Assembly (NCBI RefSeq): GCF_020991275.1
Contig: NZ_JAJLQY010000007.1
Coordinates: 124,001 to 188,000 of the forward strand
Reading direction: 5' to 3'
From: Actinocorallia sp. API 0066
GTDB taxonomy: Bacteria; Actinomycetota; Actinomycetes; Streptosporangiales; Streptosporangiaceae
Length of the DNA: 64,000 nucleotides
The notes under the pieces were generated by a model. The model worked only from the letters and a program-made list of their open reading frames with translations. It was not told the DNA's origin and made no database searches. Each line of letters starts with the position of its first letter. Position 1 is the first letter of the stretch. A program made the translations under genes and the position numbers. Below are positions 1 through 8,615 of the stretch, in pieces.

Positions 1-3000
1 ACGTCGGCCTTCGCGGGCGCCTCCCGGACGGGCCGGACGGCCGCCGTCGCGACGAGGAAGGACCCCGGCTCGGCTTCGAGCGTCTGCCCACCCGAGGGAA
101 GGGACGCCTTCCCGCACGACGCGAAAGGCACGGGCCGCCCGGCGAGCACGTCTTCGACGGACCCGCCTACGAGCCGCGTCTGGAGCCGTCGCCCTCCGGC
201 GGTGAAGACGGGCCCCGTCCCGCACCCGGAAGGCACCGACTTGGCGACGCCCAAAGGAGGCACGCCCGGTATGGACACGTCGGAGATCTGGATGCCGGGC
301 GTGCCGGGGAACTCGACGGTGAGCGTCCTGGTCCGGATCGCGGCGATCCGGACGACGCCCTTGGGCGAGATGAACGTCTCCTGCGGCCCGCCCCTGTCGC
401 CGGTGACGGTCACCCGGGTGACGCCCCGTCTGGCCGGGAACGTGAAGCGCAGCGAGGAGACCGTGACGGGCTCGGCGAACGTCCGGGTCAGGCTGGGGTC
501 GTCGTCGCCCACGTCGGGCGTCCAGGTCGTCGAGGGGTCGCCGTCGAAGGCGGACCGGGCCTGGGCCGCCGGATGGTCCACCAGCGCCGAGGAGGCCCGG
601 ACGGCGTCCGTCCCGGTGTACTCGGCGGCGAGGCCGGGGTGGGAGACGATCGCGGTGCCCGTCAGCCTGACCTCGCCGCCCGGATGCGTGAACGCCCTGA
701 CGAACCCGGTGCCCTCCTCGCCGTGCGCGGCGAGGTAGCCCGAGCACACCCAGGCGCGGGAGCCGCGTGTGCAGCCGGGCGAGTACCCGTTCAGCCCGGT
801 GAACAGGAGGGTGCCCGCTCCGTCCGGCACCGTGATGGCGCGTTCTGCTTTCACGCCGGGCACCCGCAGTTCGGTGATCCCGACCCTGGTGCCGAGGGTG
901 ACGGCCCGTTTGGTCCGCAGCCCTGTGATCTCCACCTTGAGCCAGCGGGTCTGCCCGGAAGGCACGCGCAGTTCCTGCGGCCGCGCCGTCTTCCTGACCT
1001 CCTGGACGATCCGGCCCGCCTCCGTCTCCACCGCGACCTCCGAGACCGACGGCCCCAGCAGGTCGCTGACGGAGAACGCGGCTGAGATCCGGCCCGGATC
1101 GCGCGGCTCTGTGAACGCCACCTTGAGCCACTCGCCTATCGCCCCGCTCCAGCTCGCCGACGTCCACTGGGTCGAAGGGTCGCCGTCCAGGGCGGAGAAC
1201 GGATGCTGGGAGAGCAGGCCCACGTTGGAGCCCGTGGTGATGTCGGCCGCGCTGGTGGAGGCGGTGACGTCCTTGATGCCCCGGTATTCGGCGACGGAGG
1301 TGTGCGCCTCCCAGCCGGGCAGCGTGAAGTCCTTGGTGGACGCGTCGCCCAGGTACTCCTGGTCGGCGGTCATCGTGGTGGAGACGCCGCCGCGCAGGTC
1401 GGAGAAGGCGAGTTCGCGGCGGCGCAGCGTGTCGGTGGCGACGTCGGGGCCCGCGCCGGACCCGTCGGCGTCGTTGAGGACGACGGGACGGCCGTCGCCG
1501 AGCATGCCCTGGTCGGCGAGCGCGATCAGCGCCTCGGGCCCCCCGGTGACGCGCAGGGGCTCGGCCTCCACCACGGTGGCGCGCGGCGCGGCCGCCGGGA
1601 TCTCGTAGATCTCGACGGCCCGGTAGCGCTGGTCGTAGGAGGCCGTCGCGTCCGAGAAGGGCAGGCCGACGTCCTTGCCGAACGCGGCGACCTTCCGGAC
1701 GCCCGGCATGGCGTCGATCGCGTCGTGCACCCGCGACGGCCACGCCCCGGCCAGGACGCCGCGTTCCACGTCGTTGCGGACGAACAGATAGCGGACGCCC
1801 ATCCTGGCGAGCACCTCGGCCATGCCGGGGGAGCCGCGCCCGGTGGCGAACCTGTCGTCGAACGTCTGGAGCAGCCGGGCCAGGCCGACCGACCCGCTCG
1901 GCGTGACGATCCGGCCCGCCCACCGGCCGGTGAGGAGCGACTGGAGGGGGTCGTCCATCATGCGGCCGTAGGTGTACTGCCCGAACCCCTGGCCTGGCAC
2001 GGCGAGCACGGTGCCCTCGCGGGCGTTGAGCCAGCCCGCGGCCTCCCGCATGTACGACGGGACGCCGACCGGCGCCTCGCGGATCCCGAGCCCCGGGGTC
2101 ACCGCCGGGACGGCCGTGAGCGCCACGAGGACGGCCGCGACCCGGTGGGTCCGTATCTTGACCGCGACCTGGGCCAGTCCGAGCGCCAGCGGCAGTCTGA
2201 CGAGCGCGTCGAACTTGTGGAGGTTGCGCAGCGGCGCGAGCGGCCCGTCCAGGAGGTCGCGGACCTGGTCGGCGAGCGGCCCGCCCGGATGCCCGGAGAC
2301 GATCACCGCGAGGCCGAGCAGGAGGCTGACGCCGAGGAACACGCGGTGCCGGGAGCGGTGGATCCCGAGCAGACCGAACCCGGCGAGGAGGCCGGTCGCC
2401 AGGACGAGCCACCAGGAGGCGGCGAACATGTTCCCGGCGGGCCACCACGGGCTGAACCCGGACGGCAGGTAGCCCGGCCATTGGGCCGCCCCGCGCAGGA
2501 TGTTCGGGAGCGACGTCACCGAGGTGGTGGTCGTGGCCGTCTCGGTGTAGGGGAGGAACGGGAAGACGTACCGGCCCATCAGGAACGTGGGGGCCAGCCA
2601 CCAGAAGGACGCGGCGGCCGTCAGCGGCACCCACCACAGCAGGAGGCGCCGCCGGTAGAACAGCAGGTACAGGCCGGGCACCAGCAGGACCGCGAAGACG
2701 GCCGTCGCGTTGATCCCGCCGCAGACGACGACGCCGAGCGCCGACAGGGCCGCCGCCTTCCGGGGCGAGCGGACCGTGACCAGCGGAAGCAGGGTCCAGG
2801 GCAGCACCGCCGTAGGCCAGAACTCCGAGGAGTTCACCCCGAGCAGCGTCTGCGCGCGGGGCGCGAGCGCGTAGGCGAACGCGGCGACGAGCCGCGCGTT
2901 CGGCCCGCCCAGGTCCATCGCCCTGGCCAGCCGCAGGACGCCGAAGTAGGCGGTGCACAGCACGAGCGCCAGCCAGAGCCGCTGGGTGATCCACGGGGGC

Positions 3001-3338
3001 GTCCCCAGGGCGTCGCCCAGAAGGTAGAACGGCCCCATCGGGAAGAAGTAGCCGTACGCCTGGTTCTGGACCTGCCCGAACGCGCCCGACGGGTCCCACA
3101 GGTGAAGCGCGCGCGCGAGGAACCCGTCGGGGTTCAGCGCCATGTCGAGCTTGGTGTCCGGCAGGATCCGGCCGGGCGCGGCCGCGAACGCGAGGGTGAG
3201 CAGAACGAGCGCCCCCACCCAGATCCGCACCTTGTCGCGCGCGGTGCGTTCGTTTGGGCCCGGGGGCAGGCGCTTCGCGACCCCGACTTCGTCGGGAGCG
3301 CCCGCCCCCGGGCCCGGGGAGGGCCCGTCAGAACGCAT
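1..3338 (-). CDS. aftD: AftD-type alpha-(1->3)-arabinofuranosyltransferase, 3' end outside the window
   Basis: The reading frame stays open from the ATG at 3338 to the left edge (about 1112 codons), so the C-terminus is missing; mycobacterial AftD is about 1400 residues. A membrane-embedded N-terminal half begins near residue 37 (VRIWVGALVLL) and carries the family-like stretch QNQAYGYFFPMGPFYLLG in the first loop, as in DUF3367 GT-C arabinosyltransferases that use a decaprenyl-phosphate arabinose donor. The second half is extracytoplasmic and contains two discoidin (F5/8 type C)-like modules marked by ALDGDPSTQWTS and SAFDGDPSTTWTP, probably for glycan binding. The ATG overlaps the stop of the upstream GT4 gene by 11 nt. 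A palindromic element (3256-3315) covers codons 8-28 if this start is used; a GTG at 3230 would exclude it. Neighbours (GT4, DUF2613 peptide) fit an envelope arabinan role. Confidence 0.85.
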   Translation of the reverse strand, partial: MRSDGPSPGPGAGAPDEVGVAKRLPPGPNERTARDKVRIWVGALVLLTLAFAAAPGRILPDTKLDMALNPDGFLARALHLWDPSGAFGQVQNQAYGYFFPMGPFYLLGDALGTPPWITQRLWLALVLCTAYFGVLRLARAMDLGGPNARLVAAFAYALAPRAQTLLGVNSSEFWPTAVLPWTLLPLVTVRSPRKAAALSALGVVVCGGINATAVFAVLLVPGLYLLFYRRRLLLWWVPLTAAASFWWLAPTFLMGRYVFPFLPYTETATTTTSVTSLPNILRGAAQWPGYLPSGFSPWWPAGNMFAASWWLVLATGLLAGFGLLGIHRSRHRVFLGVSLLLGLAVIVSGHPGGPLADQVRDLLDGPLAPLRNLHKFDALVRLPLALGLAQVAVKIRTHRVAAVLVALTAVPAVTPGLGIREAPVGVPSYMREAAGWLNAREGTVLAVPGQGFGQYTYGRMMDDPLQSLLTGRWAGRIVTPSGSVGLARLLQTFDDRFATGRGSPGMAEVLARMGVRYLFVRNDVERGVLAGAWPSRVHDAIDAMPGVRKVAAFGKDVGLPFSDATASYDQRYRAVEIYEIPAAAPRATVVEAEPLRVTGGPEALIALADQGMLGDGRPVVLNDADGSGAGPDVATDTLRRRELAFSDLRGGVSTTMTADQEYLGDASTKDFTLPGWEAHTSVAEYRGIKDVTASTSAADITTGSNVGLLSQHPFSALDGDPSTQWTSASWSGAIGEWLKVAFTEPRDPGRISAAFSVSDLLGPSVSEVAVETEAGRIVQEVRKTARPQELRVPSGQTRWLKVEITGLRTKRAVTLGTRVGITELRVPGVKAERAITVPDGAGTLLFTGLNGYSPGCTRGSRAWVCSGYLAAHGEEGTGFVRAFTHPGGEVRLTGTAIVSHPGLAAEYTGTDAVRASSALVDHPAAQARSAFDGDPSTTWTPDVGDDDPSLTRTFAEPVTVSSLRFTFPARRGVTRVTVTGDRGGPQETFISPKGVVRIAAIRTRTLTVEFPGTPGIQISDVSIPGVPPLGVAKSVPSGCGTGPVFTAGGRRLQTRLVGGSVEDVLAGRPVPFASCGKASLPSGGQTLEAEPGSFLVATAAVRPVREAPAKAD
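3256..3315. repeat. 60-bp palindromic element, copy A
   Basis: An outer stem pairs 3256-3274 with 3297-3315 (one mismatch) and an inner 6-bp hairpin CCCGAC-TTC-GTCGGG sits at 3282-3296. Two further copies with the same inner hairpin, the same 7-nt asymmetric bulge and the same GC-rich arms lie at 62345-62400 and 62411-62468. Copy A lies just inside or just before the 5' end of the aftD gene, depending on which start is used. Confidence 0.85.
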
Positions 3339-4497
3339 CGAGGTCGTCCCTGATCAGCCGGTGCAGCCGTTCGCCGCTCGCCTCCCAGGTGAACCCGGAC
3401 GCCCAGGCCCGGCACGCGGCCCTGATGCCCGGTCCGCGCGCCTCAAGCTCCTTCAGGGCCCGTCGGACGGTGTCGGCGAGGTCCTCGTCGGGGGCGGCGA
3501 GCCAGCCGGTCTCTCCGTCCCGTACGGCGTCGCGCAGGCCGTTCACGTCGTAGGCGACGGTCGGCAGCCCGTGCGCGGCGGCCTCGATCACCGACAGGCC
3601 CCAGCCCTCGTGGCGGGACGCGGAGATGTGGAGGTCGGCGCCGGTGAGCAGGTCGTCCTTGGCCCGTTCGGAAAGGTAGCCGTGCAGCGTCACGTGCTCG
3701 TCAAGGCCGAGCGCGCGCACCCGCGCGGCGAGCCGCTCGTGCTCCTCGCCCCGCCCGACGACGTGCAGGTGGACGCCGGGATGGTCGGCGCGCAGCCGTC
3801 CGACCGCCGCGACGACCTCGTGCACCCGCTTGTGCGCGACAAGGCGGCCCACGCACACGATCGCCGGGCTCCCGGCGGCGTAACCGCGCGGCCTGGGCAC
3901 GGGCGTAGGCGCGCCGTTCGGGACGATGTAGATAGGCCCGCGCCAGCCCAGCCGTCCGCGCAGCTCACGGGCGGTGGACGCGGAGACGGCCACCGTGGGC
4001 CGCCCCCGATAGACGACCTTGGCGACGGGCCCCTCGATCGTCCGCCCTACGGCCGCGAGGAACCGTCCGAAGTACACCGAGAACTGCGCGTCGTGCACGT
4101 GGTGGACCAGCAGGATGATCTTGGTGCGGGCGGCGAGGGCGAGCGGCGAGAGGAACGGGATGCCGTTCATGCAGTCGATCGCCACGTCGAACGCCGACCG
4201 GTGCCGCAGCAGCCAGGCCAGCACCAGCGGGTACCGGGAGTAGACGCCGCCCATCCTGACGATCCGGATGCCGTCCCTGACCTCGTGGCGGGCCTGGCCC
4301 GGCTCCCGGCTCGTCACGAACGTGACGGCCGCGCCCCGGTCGCGCAGCTGCTCGCCCATCCGCCACGCGTACAGCTCGGCGCCGCCCGCCGCGCGCTGCC
4401 ACGGGTCGCGCCAGTTGACGATCGCCACGCGCAGCGGCACGGGCCGTCCGCCGAGGGAGCGTTCCGCGTCGTCGACCGTCCCCGATGACAGCGCCAA
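3328..4497 (-). CDS. GT4-family glycosyltransferase (GT-B fold)
   Basis: A 389-residue retaining glycosyltransferase. The N-terminal Rossmann half begins VAIVNWRDPW and has a GGAELYAW acceptor-side loop. The C-terminal donor half has VCVGRLVAHKR and the E-x7-E type motif EGWGLSVIEAAAHG, as in Glycos_transf_1 proteins that use a nucleotide sugar. No membrane segment is evident, so it should act on the cytoplasmic face. It lies in the same orientation as the aftD homologue and overlaps it by 11 nt, so the two are probably co-transcribed and the product may feed the same envelope glycan. A start further in, near residue 21 (VPLRVAIVNW), is also possible because the first 20 residues are non-conserved in character. 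Donor and acceptor cannot be read from the sequence. Confidence 0.85.
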   Translation of the reverse strand: MALSSGTVDDAERSLGGRPVPLRVAIVNWRDPWQRAAGGAELYAWRMGEQLRDRGAAVTFVTSREPGQARHEVRDGIRIVRMGGVYSRYPLVLAWLLRHRSAFDVAIDCMNGIPFLSPLALAARTKIILLVHHVHDAQFSVYFGRFLAAVGRTIEGPVAKVVYRGRPTVAVSASTARELRGRLGWRGPIYIVPNGAPTPVPRPRGYAAGSPAIVCVGRLVAHKRVHEVVAAVGRLRADHPGVHLHVVGRGEEHERLAARVRALGLDEHVTLHGYLSERAKDDLLTGADLHISASRHEGWGLSVIEAAAHGLPTVAYDVNGLRDAVRDGETGWLAAPDEDLADTVRRALKELEARGPGIRAACRAWASGFTWEASGERLHRLIRDDLDAF

Positions 4498-4500
4498 GGT

Positions 4501-4629
4501 CTACCGCTGGCCGTAGCCGAAGATGTTGAGCGGCTTGGGGTCCGGCTTGGCGGTCGCGGCGTTCACGATGGCCACGGACGAACCGGTCGCCAGCAGCACA
4601 CCGGCGAGGATCGCGACGAGGATGCGCAT
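4501..4629 (-). CDS. DUF2613-like small secreted or membrane peptide (42 aa)
   Basis: A 43-codon frame, ATG to TAG, preceded by GAAAGG eight bases upstream. The product starts MRILVAILAGVLLATGSSVA, a hydrophobic signal or anchor, followed by a short Pro/Lys stretch and the tail PLNIFGYGQR. This matches the layout of DUF2613 peptides (hydrophobic N-terminus, short tail ending in Y-G-x-R). From memory, M. tuberculosis has such a peptide (Rv0236A) directly beside aftD, so the neighbourhood supports the call. It sits 3 nt before the GT4 gene start. Function is unknown. Confidence 0.7.
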   Translation of the reverse strand: MRILVAILAGVLLATGSSVAIVNAATAKPDPKPLNIFGYGQR

Positions 4630-4679
4630 GGTCGGCCTTTCAGTCCAGGGGGGCCAAGAGTAGAGCCATTTCTACCAAA

Positions 4680-6167
4680 TCAGCCAGTGTGGTCGAGGCG
4701 GAGGACGAGGAGTGCGGGGCCGTCGAGCAGCGGTTCCGCTCCCGTGAAGCGCGCGCGCAGCGCGGCGGTGGAGGCGTCCTTGCTGATCACGACGTACCGG
4801 TAACCCGCCTCGGCCAGTGGCCGGGTCAGGCCGCCTGGGCCGTCGAGGAGGCGGGCCGCCTCGACGGCCAGGGGGTCCTCGTTGGCCAGAGTCCTGTCCC
4901 CGACGGTGAAGCCGTCATCCCAGACGACGTGCCTGGACACCATCCGGGGGAGCGGATCCATGACGGCCCTGCCATGGTTCCACTCGAACCTCCGATAGGC
5001 GCCCCACGGCAGGGAGAGGACCTTGCCTTCCACCGGATCGGCGTTGATCGCCTTCTGGGCGCGGAGCCAGTCGTCGGGGAAGTCCACCGAGCGGAGTGTG
5101 CCGAAGGCGCCCCAGGCGAGGCCCGGAAGGAGCGCCACCGGGACGATGACGGCCCAGGGCGCGGAGGCGGCGAGCCGTCCGAGGCCCACGGCGGCGGCCA
5201 GGGCGAGGACGCCCACGTAGAGCTGGCCGTCACGCAGGACACCGAACGCAGGGGTCCACTCCACGAGCCCGCGCAAGGCGGCCCGTCCAGGCCCGGTGAT
5301 CCCGATCGACGCCAGAGCCAGGCCCACCGAGCCGGCCAGTAGGGCGGCCCGCTCCAGATCCGTCCGGGGGGCCCGGACGAGCGCGGCAAGGCACGCGCAC
5401 ACCAGGAGCAGCCGTAGCAGGGCGGTGAAGAAGCTCGCGTAGCCGGGCGGCACCGTCTCGGCGTTCCAGATGCCGCCCAGGGAGAGCAGGCTCCCGAACG
5501 TGCCGAAGGGCGTGTCCGCCCGCGCCGCGAAGAGGTCGACGCCCAAGGGGTCGGTCCGGGTACCGGAGGCTTGCAGCAGGGCCGGGACGAGCCAGGGCAG
5601 GGCGAGCACCACGAACGTCACGCCTGCCTTCACCGCGCCCCTACCGCGCATGACGACGAGGCCCGCCACGACGACGAGAAGGGTGAGGTTCATGGCGGCG
5701 AACCCGCCTATCGCGGCCGGAAGGAGAGCCGCCCAGAGCCGTCGCCTCCGCAGCACCGCGTCCAGCACCCAGGGCAGGCCCGCGTAGCCGAGCAGCAGAG
5801 CCCAGTGCCCCAGCAGCAGCCTTTCGGCGACGTAGGGATTCCAGACGTAGAAGACGGCGGCCGCGGCCTTTCCCGGCCACGGCCCCGGAACCAGCCGGGA
5901 CATCCCCCAGGCGGCGAGAACGAAGATGGTCAGGAGGATGAATTGTTGGCTGTAAGGAACGAAGGAAAGGGCGGCCGCCACGGCGTCGCTCGGAACCTGC
6001 CGGGGGAACCCGCCCGTCGTCCCGAACATCGCCCCCGTCCGCGCCGGATCCGGCACGAACACCATGTCGTAGGACAGCACAAAGCCGGGGGCGAGCGCGG
6101 GCCCGAGCACGAGGAGCCCGGCCGCCAACCCGAGAAGCGGGAGAAAGTACCCCGGACGCAGTGTCAC
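4680..6167 (-). CDS. Polytopic membrane protein of the aftD neighbourhood, GT-C-like
   Basis: A 495-residue protein from a GTG start, with an N-terminal hydrophobic segment (PLLGLAAGLLVLGPALAPG), about ten further membrane segments and a C-terminal soluble part of about 130 residues. The first loop has acidic residues (LSYDMVFVPDP), the usual position of the catalytic Asp in GT-C glycosyltransferases; WNPYVAERLLLGHW further on resembles motifs in actinobacterial GT-C-like proteins. No characterised family was recognised, so a transferase role is inference. It is encoded 50 nt before the DUF2613 peptide on the same strand and probably heads the operon that continues into GT4 and aftD. Confidence 0.65.
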   Translation of the reverse strand: MTLRPGYFLPLLGLAAGLLVLGPALAPGFVLSYDMVFVPDPARTGAMFGTTGGFPRQVPSDAVAAALSFVPYSQQFILLTIFVLAAWGMSRLVPGPWPGKAAAAVFYVWNPYVAERLLLGHWALLLGYAGLPWVLDAVLRRRRLWAALLPAAIGGFAAMNLTLLVVVAGLVVMRGRGAVKAGVTFVVLALPWLVPALLQASGTRTDPLGVDLFAARADTPFGTFGSLLSLGGIWNAETVPPGYASFFTALLRLLLVCACLAALVRAPRTDLERAALLAGSVGLALASIGITGPGRAALRGLVEWTPAFGVLRDGQLYVGVLALAAAVGLGRLAASAPWAVIVPVALLPGLAWGAFGTLRSVDFPDDWLRAQKAINADPVEGKVLSLPWGAYRRFEWNHGRAVMDPLPRMVSRHVVWDDGFTVGDRTLANEDPLAVEAARLLDGPGGLTRPLAEAGYRYVVISKDASTAALRARFTGAEPLLDGPALLVLRLDHTG

Positions 6168-6294
6168 GGCCAGATACTAGGTCGCATAACAAGTTGTCTG
6201 ACGCCTGAGCCCCGAATGTCCGCTCCGGTATGGTTACGGCCCAGTAATGAGGGGGCTGCACGGGGGCCCCACCAAACGCGCGGAGGTGCGGGCG

Positions 6295-7218
6295 ATGCGG
6301 CGGGGCGGCTTCTTGCTGGTCATGCTGGGAGCTTTTTTTCTGACGCTCGCCCCGCTGACCCGGTTCTACGTGGCCGACAAGGTCGTCGCGGCGCCGCTGG
6401 ACTTCCAGCAGAAGGTCACCCTGGTGGCCGCGGACGCGTCCTACTACGACCTGGTGACGAACAAGGTCAAGAAGGGCGCGGAGATCACCGGCGAGCTCAG
6501 CCTCTCCGGCGACGTCCGCAACGGCACCGACGAGGTGCTCGCCCTCGCGGGCACCTACTACCTGGGCCAGAAGGACGGCCAGCTCGCGCTGATCGAGTTC
6601 CAGCTTTCGCCCGACCGCCGCACCGGCCTGCTCACCAACGCGGCGGGCGCCAACCTCGACCGGGACCCGTCGGTCCGGCAGACCGGATATGGCCTCATGC
6701 TCCCGATCGGCGAGGTCGAGCGGCGCACCTACCAGGTGTTCGACCTGCCGACCGGCCGGACGTGGCCCGCCGTCTTCGCCGGGGTCGAGACGGTCGCGGG
6801 CGTCACCGCGTTCCGGTTCGAGCAGAAGGTCGAGCCGACGCTCGTCGCGAAGTCCAAGAAGAAGGTGGACCCGACCGTCGTCGGCCTGCCGAAGAAGGCG
6901 AAGGCGGTCAAGATCGACCGCTACTACGCGTCGACGAACACCTTCTGGATCGACCCGCGCACCGGCATGCCGATCAAGCTGCGCCAGGACGTCGACTCCA
7001 CGCTGCGCACCGAGGACGGCCACGAGGGCGTGTTCATCAGGGCCGACCTCGTCACCCGGGACAGGGACGTGCGGGCGCTCGCGCGGCGTTCGGAGGACTA
7101 CGCCGCGAACATCACGCTTGTCCGGGTGACGCTGCCGACCGTCGCGTTCGGCGCCGGGCTGGTGCTGCTCCTGGCGGGCGGCGTGCTCAGCCTCGTCGGC
7201 GGATCGCGCAAGAAGTAG
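6295..7218 (+). CDS. DUF3068 (PorA-like) membrane-anchored protein
   Basis: 307 residues. The start at 6295 was chosen over an in-frame ATG at 6247 because GGAGGT lies 7 nt before it and the signal anchor MRRGGFLLVMLGAFFLTLA then begins the protein. The remaining chain is extracytoplasmic (YYD, WIDPRTGMPIKLRQD) and ends in a second membrane segment (VAFGAGLVLLLAGGVLSLVGG) plus a basic tail. Two flanking membrane segments around a beta-rich domain with the WIDPRTG motif are typical of DUF3068 proteins, annotated in some databases as porin PorA; the function in non-corynebacterial species is not established. It is divergent from the envelope operon. Confidence 0.75.
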   Translation: MRRGGFLLVMLGAFFLTLAPLTRFYVADKVVAAPLDFQQKVTLVAADASYYDLVTNKVKKGAEITGELSLSGDVRNGTDEVLALAGTYYLGQKDGQLALIEFQLSPDRRTGLLTNAAGANLDRDPSVRQTGYGLMLPIGEVERRTYQVFDLPTGRTWPAVFAGVETVAGVTAFRFEQKVEPTLVAKSKKKVDPTVVGLPKKAKAVKIDRYYASTNTFWIDPRTGMPIKLRQDVDSTLRTEDGHEGVFIRADLVTRDRDVRALARRSEDYAANITLVRVTLPTVAFGAGLVLLLAGGVLSLVGGSRKK

Positions 7219-7257
7219 AACCCGTTCCGGCGGCGCCGCTGGCACTGCGGAACAAAA

Positions 7258-7271
7258 TAGAACATGTTGCA
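7258..7271 (+). promoter_or_regulatory. KstR-like operator
   Basis: TAGAACATGTTGCA fits the KstR consensus TnnAACnnGTTnnA at every fixed position. It lies 32 nt upstream of the GTG chosen for the NMO-type flavoprotein, inside its promoter region. Binding by a KstR repressor is inferred. Confidence 0.6.
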
Positions 7272-7302
7272 GTTTCTCCCCCGGGCGGGTTACCGTGCGG
7301 GG

Positions 7303-8415
7303 GTGCGGACACGTGTAACCGAACTCTTCGGTATCGAGTACCCGATCTTCGCTTTCAGTCACTGCCGCGACGTCGTCGCCGCGGTGAGCCGCGCGGGCGG
7401 CATGGGCGTGCTGGGTGCGCTCTACTTCACGCCGGAGGAGCTCGAACTCGAGCTCAAGTGGATCGACGAACACGTCGGCGGCAAGCCGTACGGGGTGGAC
7501 GTCGTCATGCCGGCCAAGTACGAGGGCGCGGACCTGGGCGACGCCGAGGAACTGCTGGGCAAGCTCCAGACCATGATCCCGCAGCAGCACCGGGACTTCC
7601 TGGAGGACCTGCTCACCGAGCACGGCGTCGAACCGTCCGCCGAGACCGCGGGCCGGGCCCTGCTCGGCTGGACCGACCAGACCGCCCGTCCCCAGGTCGA
7701 GGTGGCGCTCAAGCACCCGATCGCGCTGCTCGCCAACGCGCTCGGCCCGCCGCCCGCCGACGTCGTCGAGCTGGCCCACCAGCACGGCGTCAAGGTCGCG
7801 GGCCTCGCGTCCAGCGCCCACCACGCGCGTAAGCAGGTGGACGTAGGCGTGGACATCATCGTCGCGCAGGGCACCGAGGCGGGCGGACACACCGGCGAGA
7901 TCTCCACCATGGTCCTCATTCCGGACGTCGTGGACGCGGTGGGCGGCGAGGCGATCGTGTTGGCCGCCGGCGGCATCGGACGGGGCCGTCAGATCGCGGC
8001 GGGTCTCGCGCTCGGCGCCGAGGGCGTCTGGACGGGCTCGATCTGGCTGACCGTGGACGAGGCGGACACCCCCGAGCAGGCCGTGCCGAAGCTCCTGGCC
8101 GCGTCGAGCCGTGACACCGTCCGCTCCCGCGCCTGGACGGGCAAGCCCGCCCGCTTCCTCAAGACCGCCTGGACCGAAGCCTGGGAGTCCGACAAGTCCC
8201 CCGGCTACCTCCCCATGCCGATGCAGTTCATGCTGGTCTCCGACGCCCTCCGCCGCATCTCCCGCTCCGGCGACGGCGAACTCGTCACCTTCCCCGTCGG
8301 CCAGATCGTCGGCTCCATGAACCAAGTCAAACCCACCGCCCAAGTCGTCTACGACCTCATGTCCGAATTCATCGAAGCCACCGACCGCCTCAACTCCCTC
8401 GTCTCCGACGACTAA
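7303..8415 (+). CDS. Nitronate monooxygenase / 2-nitropropane dioxygenase family flavoprotein
   Basis: 370 residues from GTG 7303. An ATG at 7264 lies inside the KstR-like operator and would add 13 atypical residues, so it was not used. The chain is a TIM-barrel FMN enzyme: FGIEYPIFAFSHCRD at the N-terminus, IIVAQGTEAGGHTGE with the family His, and VLAAGGIGRGRQIAAGLALG for phosphate binding. It resembles the mycobacterial Rv1533 type (from memory) more than the steroid-ring enzyme IpdC. Substrate is unknown. The operator suggests control with the sterol genes that follow. A strong terminator closes the gene. Confidence 0.8.
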   Translation: MRTRVTELFGIEYPIFAFSHCRDVVAAVSRAGGMGVLGALYFTPEELELELKWIDEHVGGKPYGVDVVMPAKYEGADLGDAEELLGKLQTMIPQQHRDFLEDLLTEHGVEPSAETAGRALLGWTDQTARPQVEVALKHPIALLANALGPPPADVVELAHQHGVKVAGLASSAHHARKQVDVGVDIIVAQGTEAGGHTGEISTMVLIPDVVDAVGGEAIVLAAGGIGRGRQIAAGLALGAEGVWTGSIWLTVDEADTPEQAVPKLLAASSRDTVRSRAWTGKPARFLKTAWTEAWESDKSPGYLPMPMQFMLVSDALRRISRSGDGELVTFPVGQIVGSMNQVKPTAQVVYDLMSEFIEATDRLNSLVSDD

Positions 8416-8433
8416 CCCCAAACCCCCCACCCA

Positions 8434-8465
8434 AAGGCGCCCCCGCCCCCCTCCGGGGGCGCCTT
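8434..8465 (+). terminator. Rho-independent terminator after the NMO gene
   Basis: A perfect 11-bp stem AAGGCGCCCCC / GGGGGCGCCTT with a 10-nt loop, followed by CTTTTGG. It lies 18 nt past the stop codon. Confidence 0.85.
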
Positions 8466-8615
8466 CTTTTGGTGTGTCTTCGCCTTGGTGACCGAGATCG
8501 TGGAAATCTCGGACAGGGGGTGAATGCTTACGGTAGTTTCGCGGTGACTTTCGGCGGCTGTCGGGTGCCAGGAGGGGGCTTGCGTCCTATGCTGGCGGTG
8601 ACGGGGAGGAGTGGC

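Noticed and set aside
1203-3353. A 716-codon plus-strand frame opposite aftD
   Set aside because: Arg/Gly/Pro-rich with no fold or motif; the minus strand encodes a recognisable AftD-type protein through the whole stretch.
7303-8415. IpdC (steroid ring degradation) assignment for the NMO gene
   Set aside because: Same superfamily, but the N-terminal motif FAFSHCRD fits another NMO group better.
5641-8430. A 929-codon minus-strand frame across three genes
   Set aside because: Covers the DUF3068 and NMO genes on the other strand and lacks any motif; an artefact of few stop codons in GC-rich DNA.
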